From NCBI GenBank assembly GCA_003451645.1, contig DMER01000167.1, positions 73,022 to 89,115 of the forward strand: a stretch of 16,094 nucleotides of DNA, read 5' to 3'. Source of the stretch: Alphaproteobacteria bacterium (GTDB taxonomy: Bacteria > Pseudomonadota > Alphaproteobacteria > Micropepsales > Micropepsaceae). The notes beneath the pieces were generated by a model that saw only the letters and a list, made by a program, of their open reading frames with translations, had not been told where the DNA came from and ran no database searches. Position 1 is the stretch's first letter; each line of letters begins with the position of its first letter. The translations under genes and the position numbers were made by a program. Positions 7,169 through 13,120 of the stretch are shown here, piece by piece.

Positions 7169-8074
7169 ATGAATTTACGCCGGGTTGACCTAAACCTGCT
7201 GGTGATCTTCGACGCGCTGATGCGCGAGCGCAATGTCACGCGCGCGGCGGACAAGGTGGGCCTCTCCCAGCCCGCCTTTTCCAATGCGTTGTCGCGCCTG
7301 CGCGCCTTCTTCGCGGACGATTTGTTCGTGCGCGGGCCCGACGGTATGCGCCCCACGGCGCGGGCGCTGGAGCTGGCGGATCAGGTGCATGAGGCCTTGG
7401 CCGCCATTGATGCCGCACTCGATCCGGTGCGCTTTGATCCGCAGACGGCGCATCGCACCTTCAATGTCGAGACCAACGACTATGTCGTGTCGGCGTTCTT
7501 CCCCGCGTTGATGCAGCTGCTCCGCAAGGAGGCGCCCGGCATCGACATCCGGGTGACGCCGCAGACGGGCCGCAGTTTTGAGCGGCTGGACGCACAAGAG
7601 ATCGATCTGGCGATTTCGGCCTTTGGCGATCCGCCGGACCGCTTTGGTGTGGAAGAGCTCAGCCGCGACGGTTATGGCGTGGTGATGCGGCGCAATCATC
7701 CGCTGGCGGATGAAACTCTGACGTTGGCCCGCTATGCGGCGGCGATCCACGTCCTGGTCACGCCACGCGGCGACCCGCGCGGTTTCGTCGACGAACGGCT
7801 GGCGGAGAAAGGGTTGACCCGCCGTATCGGCCTGACGGTCAATCAATTTGCCTCCGCCCTGCCCATTGTGGCCGGAAGCGATCTGATTGCCACCGTGCCG
7901 TCGCGGATCGCGCAGATCGGTGCGAAAAGGTTCGGGCTGGTGTTGAAGGAGGCGCCCATTCTGCCGCCGCGCGGTTTCCAAGAGGTGCAAATGATCTGGC
8001 ACAAGCGCCTGGGGACACATCCGGCCAATGCCTGGCTCAGAGCGGCTCTTTTGCGCGCGGCCTCGCGGCAGTGA
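7169..8074 (+). CDS. LysR family transcriptional regulator
   Basis: A 301-residue LTTR. Residues about 5-64 form the winged helix-turn-helix (DLNLLVIFDALMRERNVTRA, then LSQPAFSNALSRLR), followed by the linker helix and a periplasmic-binding-protein-like effector domain (about 90-295). The DLNLLxxFDALxxERNVTRAA opening resembles the NodD/NahR/LinR branch, whose ligands are often aromatic; the ligand here is unknown. The frame is open for 447 bp upstream over the SDR gene, but the ATG at 7169 is chosen because homologues begin M-x-L-x-x-V/I-DLNLL and because the promoter places transcription start there. It probably controls the divergent SDR and membrane-protein cluster and itself, through the palindrome just upstream. 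Confidence 0.94.
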   Translation: MNLRRVDLNLLVIFDALMRERNVTRAADKVGLSQPAFSNALSRLRAFFADDLFVRGPDGMRPTARALELADQVHEALAAIDAALDPVRFDPQTAHRTFNVETNDYVVSAFFPALMQLLRKEAPGIDIRVTPQTGRSFERLDAQEIDLAISAFGDPPDRFGVEELSRDGYGVVMRRNHPLADETLTLARYAAAIHVLVTPRGDPRGFVDERLAEKGLTRRIGLTVNQFASALPIVAGSDLIATVPSRIAQIGAKRFGLVLKEAPILPPRGFQEVQMIWHKRLGTHPANAWLRAALLRAASRQ

Positions 8075-8077
8075 GAA

Positions 8078-8102
8078 GGACCGCCAGGCCATATTCGGTC
8101 CC
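8078..8102 (+). terminator. Weak hairpin after the LysR gene
   Basis: GGACCG (8078-8083) and CGGTCC (8096-8101) form a 6-bp stem with a 12-nt loop, starting 4 bp after the LysR stop and followed by CTTTCGTC. There is only a short T-run, so termination is a guess from position. Confidence 0.3.
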
Positions 8103-8216
8103 TTTCGTCACCCATCTATCCGGTTTGGACACGCCGCGCATCTCCCCCCAAACGCGCCAGCCATTAGGGTGAGGGGGGCACGTCCCGCCGCCAAAGACCA
8201 TTACTCCTTCACGCAA

Positions 8217-8325
8217 AGTAGGGCTGCGTTGAGCGTCAGCGATACCCGCTACGCTAACCCCATCCGAAACCAAAAACCCCACACCGCCTATTGATTGCAC
8301 ATTTGCGGTCCGGCACTCTGCGGTT
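8217..8325. repeat. REP-like intergenic repeat, left copy
   Basis: This begins with AGTAGGGCTGCGTTGAGC (8217-8234), identical to 10086-10103. It continues with similar blocks: GCGATACCCGC here against GCGCAATACCCGC in the right copy, and TTTGCGGTCC...TGCGGTT against TTTGCAGTCC...TGCGGTT. The opening resembles a GTAGG-type repeat dispersed in many proteobacterial genomes; that link is from memory. Together the two copies bracket the small-protein/FGS gene pair. Confidence 0.6.
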
Positions 8326-8341
8326 CTCATTGGGGACCGCA
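8304..8341 (+). promoter_or_regulatory. Inverted repeat that could hide the ribosome binding site of the small gene
   Basis: TGCGGTCC (8304-8311) and GGACCGCA (8334-8341) are perfect 8-bp inverted arms with a 22-nt loop. The probable Shine-Dalgarno GGGGA (8332-8336), 8 nt before the ATG at 8345, overlaps the downstream arm. Folding of the mRNA would cover it. Whether the transcript includes the upstream arm is not known. Confidence 0.4.
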
Positions 8342-8344
8342 CAG

Positions 8345-8506
8345 ATGATTTCGGCAACATTTGGAACGATTATCAGCCTGGCTGGCGGCGCGAATACCGT
8401 CATCGATCTTTACAAGAATGTCTCCGGCCTTTGGAAAGGGCAGAGTGTCGACCGCATGCGCGCTTGCCAAAGTGGACTAAAGGATTGCGGATTGGGAGTC
8501 TGCTGA
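8345..8506 (+). CDS. Small protein (53 aa) sharing the N-terminal motif of the next gene
   Basis: A short protein of unknown function. Residues 8-32 align without gaps to residues 4-28 of the following FGS-domain protein: 12 of 25 positions are identical and 12 of the other 13 are conservative (I/L, D/E, K/R, S/T, W/F and similar). Shared anchors are S-x-A-G-G, N, L-Y, N and G-L-x-x-G. After residue 38 the sequence turns into a Cys-containing tail with no match. The ATG has GGGGA 8 nt upstream. It ends 49 bp before the next start, in the same direction, so co-transcription is likely. Either it is a real partner peptide with a homotypic interaction motif, or it is the remnant of a duplicated FGS gene. 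The conservative pattern and changed synonymous codons favour the first, but not decisively. Confidence 0.55.
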   Translation: MISATFGTIISLAGGANTVIDLYKNVSGLWKGQSVDRMRACQSGLKDCGLGVC

Positions 8507-8555
8507 GTGAGGAGCGTTCTGTTTCATAAAATGCCAATTGTGTGAGAGCCTCAAG

Positions 8556-9875
8556 ATGATCGAAACGCTTCTCTCCTTCGCAGGCGGAGTGAATTCGGGC
8601 TTTGAACTCTATCGAAATATCACGGGCTTGTTTCGCGGAGACAGGACGAACCTCATTCTTCAAAGGTTGGATGCGCTCCACACCAAATATGAAAAACTCG
8701 AGAGTGGTTTGTGGTACGCACCTAGTATCCTCAGCGTCGTGGATACGACGCGCACGGAGCAAACCGTCCTTCGTGATCCGCGCACGGCGCGCGAGTTGTT
8801 GCAGCCGATCCAAAGAGCGTTGAAGACTGACGTCGTGGCTTCTGGCTTAATCAATACGCCGACCAGATTGCTGACGAAAATGAAGTGCAATCCGTTCGAC
8901 TTGTTTACGAACAGCCTGCCCGCCGAACACTTCGTCCGACCGTCCGACCCGAACATGGTGCCAGTCATGTTTGAATACAACGGGGTGCAATTCATCGGCT
9001 GGCAGACGCGCGGTGCCTTGCCGATGTTGTTTGACTGCGAAATGCACGACCTGCCGGGGTTGGGTCGAGCCGCGCCGCAACCCATCAAGGTGGCTTCTGC
9101 ATCGCAAGACGCCGATCCCGAGCCAGGCACGGAATTCTGCGATGGGCCGGGCTTGCCGCTGATGGTGGTGATCCCCGCCGGGACGTTCCTGATGGGCAGC
9201 CCCGAGACGGAAAGGAAGCGAGCTCAGGATGAGGGGCCACAGCGCAAGGTGACAATCGCGAGGCCCTTTGCCGTAGGTAAATATGCTGTCACCTTCGATG
9301 AATGGGATGCCAGCGCCAAGGAAGGCGGTTGTCCCTCCAATCCCAATCCAAGCGACGAGGGCTGGGAGCGCGGCACGCGGCCGGTGATCAATGTGAGATG
9401 GGATGATGCGCAGGAGTATGTGACCTGGCTGTCCAAAAAGACGGGCAAGACCTATCGCCTGTTGAGCGAGGCGGAATGGGAATATGCCTGCCGCGCGGGC
9501 ACAACGACGCCATTCAGTTTTGGCGAGACGATTTCGACCGCTCAGGCCAATTACCGTGGGACCGCAACTTATGGTATGGGCGTGGAAGGCGAGGACCGAC
9601 AGAAGACCATGCCGGTGGGCAGCTTCCCCGCCAATGCCTTCGGCCTGCACGAGATGCATGGCAATGTTTGGGAGTGGGTGCAGGATTGTTATGGCCTCTA
9701 CACGGAAGCCCCATCCGATGGATCGGCGGCTGAAAAAGCGAACGGCTCCAATCGCGTCTTGCGTGGCGGCTGCTGGGGCAACGGTCCGAAGGCGCTGCGT
9801 TCGGCCAACCGCTTCGGGAACAGCTTCGGTGGAAGGTACAGCAAATTCGGATTCCGTGTGGCCAGGACACTCTAG
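8556..9875 (+). CDS. FGS (formylglycine-generating enzyme/sulfatase-modifying factor-like) domain protein with novel N-terminus
   Basis: A 439-residue protein. Residues 4-28 are the motif shared with the small upstream protein, and about 29-50 look helical. Residues 51-195 are not recognised. Residues from about 196 to the end form an FGS/SUMF1-type domain: MVVIPAGTFLMGSPETE, the YRLLSEAEWEYACRAGTTTP block near 303, the GLHEMHGNVWEWVQDCYG block near 367, and RVLRGGCW...GFRVAR at the end. True formylglycine-generating enzymes carry a copper-binding Cys pair spaced C-x4-C after RGGS; here only RGGC remains, so activation of a sulfatase is unlikely and no sulfatase gene is nearby. FGS modules also serve as binding or enzyme-like domains in other systems, including bacterial conflict proteins. 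The ATG at 8556 is supported by GAGAG 7 nt upstream. By eye the N-terminal half is less GC-rich than its neighbours. Confidence 0.88.
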   Translation: MIETLLSFAGGVNSGFELYRNITGLFRGDRTNLILQRLDALHTKYEKLESGLWYAPSILSVVDTTRTEQTVLRDPRTARELLQPIQRALKTDVVASGLINTPTRLLTKMKCNPFDLFTNSLPAEHFVRPSDPNMVPVMFEYNGVQFIGWQTRGALPMLFDCEMHDLPGLGRAAPQPIKVASASQDADPEPGTEFCDGPGLPLMVVIPAGTFLMGSPETERKRAQDEGPQRKVTIARPFAVGKYAVTFDEWDASAKEGGCPSNPNPSDEGWERGTRPVINVRWDDAQEYVTWLSKKTGKTYRLLSEAEWEYACRAGTTTPFSFGETISTAQANYRGTATYGMGVEGEDRQKTMPVGSFPANAFGLHEMHGNVWEWVQDCYGLYTEAPSDGSAAEKANGSNRVLRGGCWGNGPKALRSANRFGNSFGGRYSKFGFRVARTL

Positions 9876-9898
9876 CCCTTTGCGTTTTTGCCCTTACG

Positions 9899-9916
9899 GC
9901 CCCGCCAAGGCGGGGC
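9899..9916 (+). terminator. GC-rich hairpin just after the FGS gene
   Basis: GCCCCGCC (9899-9906) and GGCGGGGC (9909-9916) form an 8-bp stem with an AA centre, 23 bp after the FGS stop. The position suits a transcript end, but no T-run follows on either strand. It may instead be a REP-type hairpin. Confidence 0.4.
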
Positions 9917-9939
9917 GCCTGCGTCCTGTCTCATTTGGG

Positions 9940-9962
9940 GGCTGGGGGCGAAGCCCCCAGCC
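9940..9962. repeat. Very stable GAA-loop hairpin, REP-like
   Basis: GGCTGGGGGC (9940-9949) pairs with GCCCCCAGCC (9953-9962) around a GAA loop, a 10-bp perfect stem closed by the very stable GC-GAA-GC turn. No T-run follows. Such GGGGGC-GAA-GCCCCC hairpins are commonly dispersed in GC-rich genomes. Confidence 0.5.
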
Positions 9963-10032
9963 GAATCGGGGGAGGTTCAAGCCCGCCATGCAACCGTTTT
10001 AACCCAATAGAGCGATGCTCCCGCACGGCTTT

Positions 10033-10061
10033 GGCTGTAAGCCGGATTGCGGCTTACAGCC
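10033..10061. repeat. Long perfect hairpin, REP-like
   Basis: GGCTGTAAGCCG (10033-10044) pairs with CGGCTTACAGCC (10050-10061), a 12-bp perfect stem with a 5-nt loop. It lies 25 bp before the right copy of the REP-like repeat. Sequence after it is mixed, so it is not a classic intrinsic terminator. Confidence 0.5.
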
Positions 10062-10085
10062 TTACATGCCAATTATTACCCAACG

Positions 10086-10179
10086 AGTAGGGCTGCGTTG
10101 AGCACTGGCGCAATACCCGCCGGATAGGACCCAACGTCAATGGGAATTGGCAATTTGCAGTCCAGTACCCTTTGCGGTT
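10086..10179. repeat. REP-like intergenic repeat, right copy
   Basis: This is in the same orientation as the left copy at 8217-8325. The first 18 bases are identical, and later blocks (AATACCCGC, ATTTGCAGTCC, TTTGCGGTT) match with small gaps and changes. The copies differ in length (about 94 against 109 bp), so they are diverged family members rather than fresh target-site duplications. Confidence 0.6.
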
Positions 10180-10295
10180 TGACGCTTTGGCGTGAATTCT
10201 CCTGCCCCAACTTTTCCGACACCCTGACCAACCATGCTAAAGTCTCGCGTTGGGCTCGCGAGGCCCCGCACTCACCGCCCGGCGCCGGTAGCAAA

Positions 10296-10331
10296 AAGTG
10301 GAGGCCAGTTTCATAAAACAGCGCTCCACTT
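10296..10331 (-). terminator. Probable intrinsic terminator of the helical-repeat protein gene
   Basis: Read on the minus strand, AAGTGGAG and CTCCACTT form an 8-bp stem, with a nested GTTT/AAAC pairing inside the 20-nt interior. The stem runs directly into a run of five T. It lies about 100 bp after the stop at 10434. On the plus strand the stem is followed by a looser T-rich stretch, so it might act in both directions. Confidence 0.55.
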
Positions 10332-10339
10332 ATTGGTTT

Positions 10340-10380
10340 GTTTCGTTCTGTTACGTTTGGTTACGTTCCTGTTTCGTAAA
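10340..10380. repeat. Four tandem 10-11 bp units, consensus GTTWCGTTNN
   Basis: The units are GTTTCGTTCT (10340-10349), GTTACGTTTG (10350-10359), GTTACGTTCCT (10360-10370) and GTTTCGTAAA (10371-10380). The spacing of about one helical turn puts every copy on the same DNA face. It lies in the 3' flank of the helical-repeat gene, beside the terminator hairpin. Function unknown. Confidence 0.55.
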
Positions 10381-10433
10381 AGCGGCCAAAATCCGCCATT
10401 CCCCGGAAAAACTCGTGCAGCCCTTCCGCCCTC

Positions 10434-11942
10434 TCAATAGGAGACCGCGGTCGCCCGCTGAAAGCTCCAGGCCATGGTCCGGCCATGGGGGAACACGGCC
10501 GCTTGGACGTCCGCCGAGGCGATGAGTGCCCGCAAGCGCCGCCGCCGGTCCAACTGGGCGGGCAGCACGGTCCGGGGCTCCTCATAGAGCTGCAAGGCCG
10601 CAACCGCGGCGCCCCGCAGTTCCGGTTTGCTAAGCCAGGCAAGGACCAGCGCACGGGCCCCTGCATCGTCCCGGGCGCATAGGGCCGCCTCCAGGGCCGC
10701 CGGTGCGGCGTTGAGGCCTAAGGCCGCCAGCTCGTCGCGCGCCTCGGCGGCCAGCTCCTTCTGCCCAAGCACCGCCTGCGCACAGGCCGTCACCGCAAGG
10801 GCAACAGCTTGTGCCGGCGCGCTCAATCCCTCCATGTCCAGCGTCTCCAAGACGGCCAGCGCGGCCTTCGCCTGCCCCGCCCCTTCGAGGACGCGGGCGG
10901 AGGCGAGCTTGACCGCGATCGGCTCTTCCGGGAATTGCTTGAGGATCACATCGAACACGGCCGCCGCATCCTTGACCCGGCCCAAATCGGCAAAGGCATA
11001 AGCCCGCTCGATCAGGATCGCCTTGGCATAGCGTGCGCCGCCCTGCCGCCGCCGCACAGGGCCCACGGCATCGGCCGCCACTTGTGCTGCCTTCAGCGGA
11101 TCACCAGCCGCCCGCAGGCCCCGCACTGCTTCAAGCGCCTCCCCGCCATGGCTGATGCCGCGGGCGACCAGCGCGTCGGCGCGCGCGCGCACCCGCTCCT
11201 GCATGAGCTGCGGCGTCAGCGCGGCGATCTCTGGCAACGCCCAAAGAGGCTCAAAGCGGCGGTCCGCGAGCAGTGCCACAAAGGCCGCAGGTGTCTCCAG
11301 AAACTTGGCTTCCTGCACTGCTTGCGGCAGCTGGCCTGCCCCGGTCAGGACAGCGATATGCCGGAGCCGCAGCGTGTCGTCCGTCTTGCCGCCATAAAGG
11401 CCCTGATAGCCCTCGCTGGTCAGTTTGGCGAGCACCTTGGCATAAAGCGGCTTGTCGCCCGCCCGCTCCAGCCCATTGAGGATCGTCTCCACGACCGGAA
11501 GGGCGACGGCATTCAGATCGCTGATGCGCGCCTTGGGTACATCAAGCATGACCTGCGCGCCTGCCGCCCAGCGCTGCCGCAAAGCGAGGATCGAGATCAG
11601 CGATTTGAAATTATAGCCGCTCGCCGCACCTGCATAGCGCTGCCGGGCGAGTGCCTCTGCCTCACTCCCACGCCCGGCGCTGACCAGCGCCCGCGCACGC
11701 AAATGATGCGCCCAATCGGAAAGGTCCGGTGTCAGATATTCAGACTTCAGCACTGCATCCAGATCGCCCAGCGCGCCTTGCCCGCGGGCTTGATCAATCG
11801 TGGCCGCCGCCCGTTCCAGCCTGGCTTGCACCAGGGCGCGGGAGGTCAGCGGCGGATCGGGCGCCACCTCTTGCTGCGCGCCAGCCAGGCCCGCGCACAA
11901 AAGCCACACCGCCGCAACGATCCGTCCCCAAACCATGTTCAT
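10434..11942 (-). CDS. Exported alpha-helical (TPR-like) repeat protein
   Basis: A 502-residue protein that begins with a signal peptide: a short N-region with one Arg, a hydrophobic core (IVAAVWLLCAGLAGA) and a likely cleavage after Ala22 before QQ. Cys16 lacks a good lipobox, so a periplasmic location is more likely than a lipoprotein. The mature part is almost wholly Ala/Leu-rich amphipathic helices in TPR- or SEL1-like units, for example YAKAILIERAYAFADLGRVK and the ASARVLEGAGQAKAALAVLE region. This suggests a protein-binding scaffold. No catalytic motif was found. ATG codons at 11942 and 11936 are both possible; the first is used. The gene stands alone, divergent from aqpZ and convergent with the FGS gene, with a probable terminator about 100 bp downstream. 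Confidence 0.85.
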   Translation of the reverse strand: MNMVWGRIVAAVWLLCAGLAGAQQEVAPDPPLTSRALVQARLERAAATIDQARGQGALGDLDAVLKSEYLTPDLSDWAHHLRARALVSAGRGSEAEALARQRYAGAASGYNFKSLISILALRQRWAAGAQVMLDVPKARISDLNAVALPVVETILNGLERAGDKPLYAKVLAKLTSEGYQGLYGGKTDDTLRLRHIAVLTGAGQLPQAVQEAKFLETPAAFVALLADRRFEPLWALPEIAALTPQLMQERVRARADALVARGISHGGEALEAVRGLRAAGDPLKAAQVAADAVGPVRRRQGGARYAKAILIERAYAFADLGRVKDAAAVFDVILKQFPEEPIAVKLASARVLEGAGQAKAALAVLETLDMEGLSAPAQAVALAVTACAQAVLGQKELAAEARDELAALGLNAAPAALEAALCARDDAGARALVLAWLSKPELRGAAVAALQLYEEPRTVLPAQLDRRRRLRALIASADVQAAVFPHGRTMAWSFQRATAVSY

Positions 11943-12063
11943 CCAATTCCACCGTCCCCATCCCCAGGAAACACGTGGTAGGTTGCAGAATCAACAAGGG
12001 CGCAAGCAGAGCCCATGATTTGGTCATCTCTGTGGTCGTCCAGCCGCATTTTTGGAGGATGCA

Positions 12064-12765
12064 ATGGATCTATCCCGGAAGATTGCTGCTGAGTTCCTCG
12101 GTACATTCTGGCTCGTGCTCGGCGGCTGCGGAAGCGCCGTGCTCGCCGCCAACATCGCAGGAGCTCCCGTCGTAAGCCTCGGATATCTGGGTGTCAGCCT
12201 CGCCTTCGGCTTGACAGTCGTCACAGGCGCCTACGCGCTCGGGCACATCTCTGGCGGCCACTTTAACCCAGCCGTGACGCTAGGCCTTTGGACCGCGGGC
12301 AAGTTCCCGACGGGCGAGATCGTACCCTATTGGCTGGCGCAAGTTCTGGGCGCGATTGCCGGCGCATCGGTTCTGTTCCTGATCGCCTCAGGGCTTCCGG
12401 GCTTCACAGCGGGCGGCTTTGCGGCCAATGGCTATGGCGGACATTCGCCGCATGGCTATGGCTTGACCGCGAGCGCCGTGACGGAGGTCGTGATGACCTT
12501 TATGTTCCTGATCATTATCCTCGGCGCGACGTCCAAGGCAGCGGCGCCGGGCTTTGGTGGTTTGGCGATCGGCCTGGCTTTGGTCTTGATCCATTTGATC
12601 TCGATCCCGGTGACCAACACCTCCGTCAATCCTGCGCGCTCAACGGGTCCGGCGCTCTATGCCGACAGCTGGGCTTTGGATCAGCTCTGGCTGTTCTGGG
12701 TGGCTCCGCTCGCGGGCGCCGCGCTGGCGGGCCTGCTCTGGCGCTGGCTTAGCGACGGCAAATAG
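12064..12765 (+). CDS. aqpZ: Aquaporin Z, water channel
   Basis: A 233-residue inner-membrane channel of the MIP family, with six membrane helices in two inverted halves. Both NPA loops are visible: GGHFNPAVT (NPA at about 68-70) and NTSVNPARS (NPA at about 189-191). The selectivity-filter residues match water-specific E. coli AqpZ: Phe48, His177, Thr186 and Arg192. Passive water permeation and osmotic adaptation are therefore expected, rather than glycerol transport. The length is close to E. coli AqpZ (231). The ATG at 12064 follows GGAGGA; a TTG 12 bp upstream is in frame but lies on the Shine-Dalgarno itself. cutA begins 7 bp after the stop, suggesting one transcript. Confidence 0.96.
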   Translation: MDLSRKIAAEFLGTFWLVLGGCGSAVLAANIAGAPVVSLGYLGVSLAFGLTVVTGAYALGHISGGHFNPAVTLGLWTAGKFPTGEIVPYWLAQVLGAIAGASVLFLIASGLPGFTAGGFAANGYGGHSPHGYGLTASAVTEVVMTFMFLIIILGATSKAAAPGFGGLAIGLALVLIHLISIPVTNTSVNPARSTGPALYADSWALDQLWLFWVAPLAGAALAGLLWRWLSDGK

Positions 12766-12772
12766 GCCGCCC

Positions 12773-13105
12773 GTGACGATCGACGATGTCGTTTGGATTT
12801 ACACGACATTCCCCTCCGCCGATCACGCGGAGGAGGCGGCGGGCCAACTCGTCTCCCGCCGCCTCGCGGCTTGCGTGAACCTCATCCCCGGCATCATGGC
12901 GATCTATGAATGGCAAGGCGCGGTGCAGAAGCAGACCGAGTTTGCCTGCCTCATCAAGACAAGCCGCATGAAATCCGAATTGGCGGCTGAAGCGCTCAAG
13001 GCGATGCACCCATACGAGACACCAGCCATTGTGGTCTTCCACGCCGACAATGCCGACCGCCGCTTTGCGGAATGGGTGAGTCGGCAAACCGGTCAAGCCA
13101 GCTAA
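12773..13105 (+). CDS. cutA: CutA, divalent cation tolerance protein
   Basis: A 110-residue cytoplasmic protein of the CutA family, which forms very stable trimers with a ferredoxin-like fold related to PII proteins. It was linked to copper tolerance in E. coli, although the molecular role remains unclear. Diagnostic strings are LVSRRLAACVNLIPGI, the YEWQGAVQKQTEFACLIKTS strand pair and HPYETPAIV. The start is taken as GTG at 12773, 7 bp after the aqpZ stop; the frame is open further upstream inside aqpZ, but the family start (about ten residues before YTTFPS) fits the GTG. No strong Shine-Dalgarno is visible, so translation may depend on aqpZ. It is convergent with the DUF3667-type gene, 15 bp away. 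Confidence 0.94.
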   Translation: MTIDDVVWIYTTFPSADHAEEAAGQLVSRRLAACVNLIPGIMAIYEWQGAVQKQTEFACLIKTSRMKSELAAEALKAMHPYETPAIVVFHADNADRRFAEWVSRQTGQAS

Positions 13106-13120
13106 ATGCGAGCGGCGCCG

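Larger units (their letters stand above)
9876..10433. other. 558-bp gene-free convergent region rich in hairpins and short repeats
   Basis: This lies between the convergent FGS and helical-repeat genes. No convincing coding sequence is seen. It holds three GC-rich hairpins, the right copy of the REP-like repeat, one terminator-like hairpin and a phased 10-bp tandem repeat, each listed separately. Confidence 0.7.

Noticed and set aside
7190..8092. 300-codon minus-strand frame opposite lysR
   Set aside because: It is the Arg/His/Gln-rich antisense shadow of a certain LysR gene.
8556..9875. Calling this gene a functional formylglycine-generating enzyme
   Set aside because: The C-x4-C copper site after RGGS is missing and no sulfatase is present.
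10340..10380. CRISPR array
   Set aside because: Units are contiguous 10-11-mers without spacers, and no cas genes are in the window.
10234..10440. 68-codon plus-strand frame with one hydrophobic segment
   Set aside because: There is no Shine-Dalgarno, the start lies in non-coding sequence, and the hydrophobic part results from the T-rich phased repeat and terminator region.
10809..11981. 390-codon plus-strand frame opposite the helical-repeat protein
   Set aside because: Its composition (Arg, His, Gln, Pro) is typical of an antisense shadow, while the minus strand encodes a signal peptide and regular helices.
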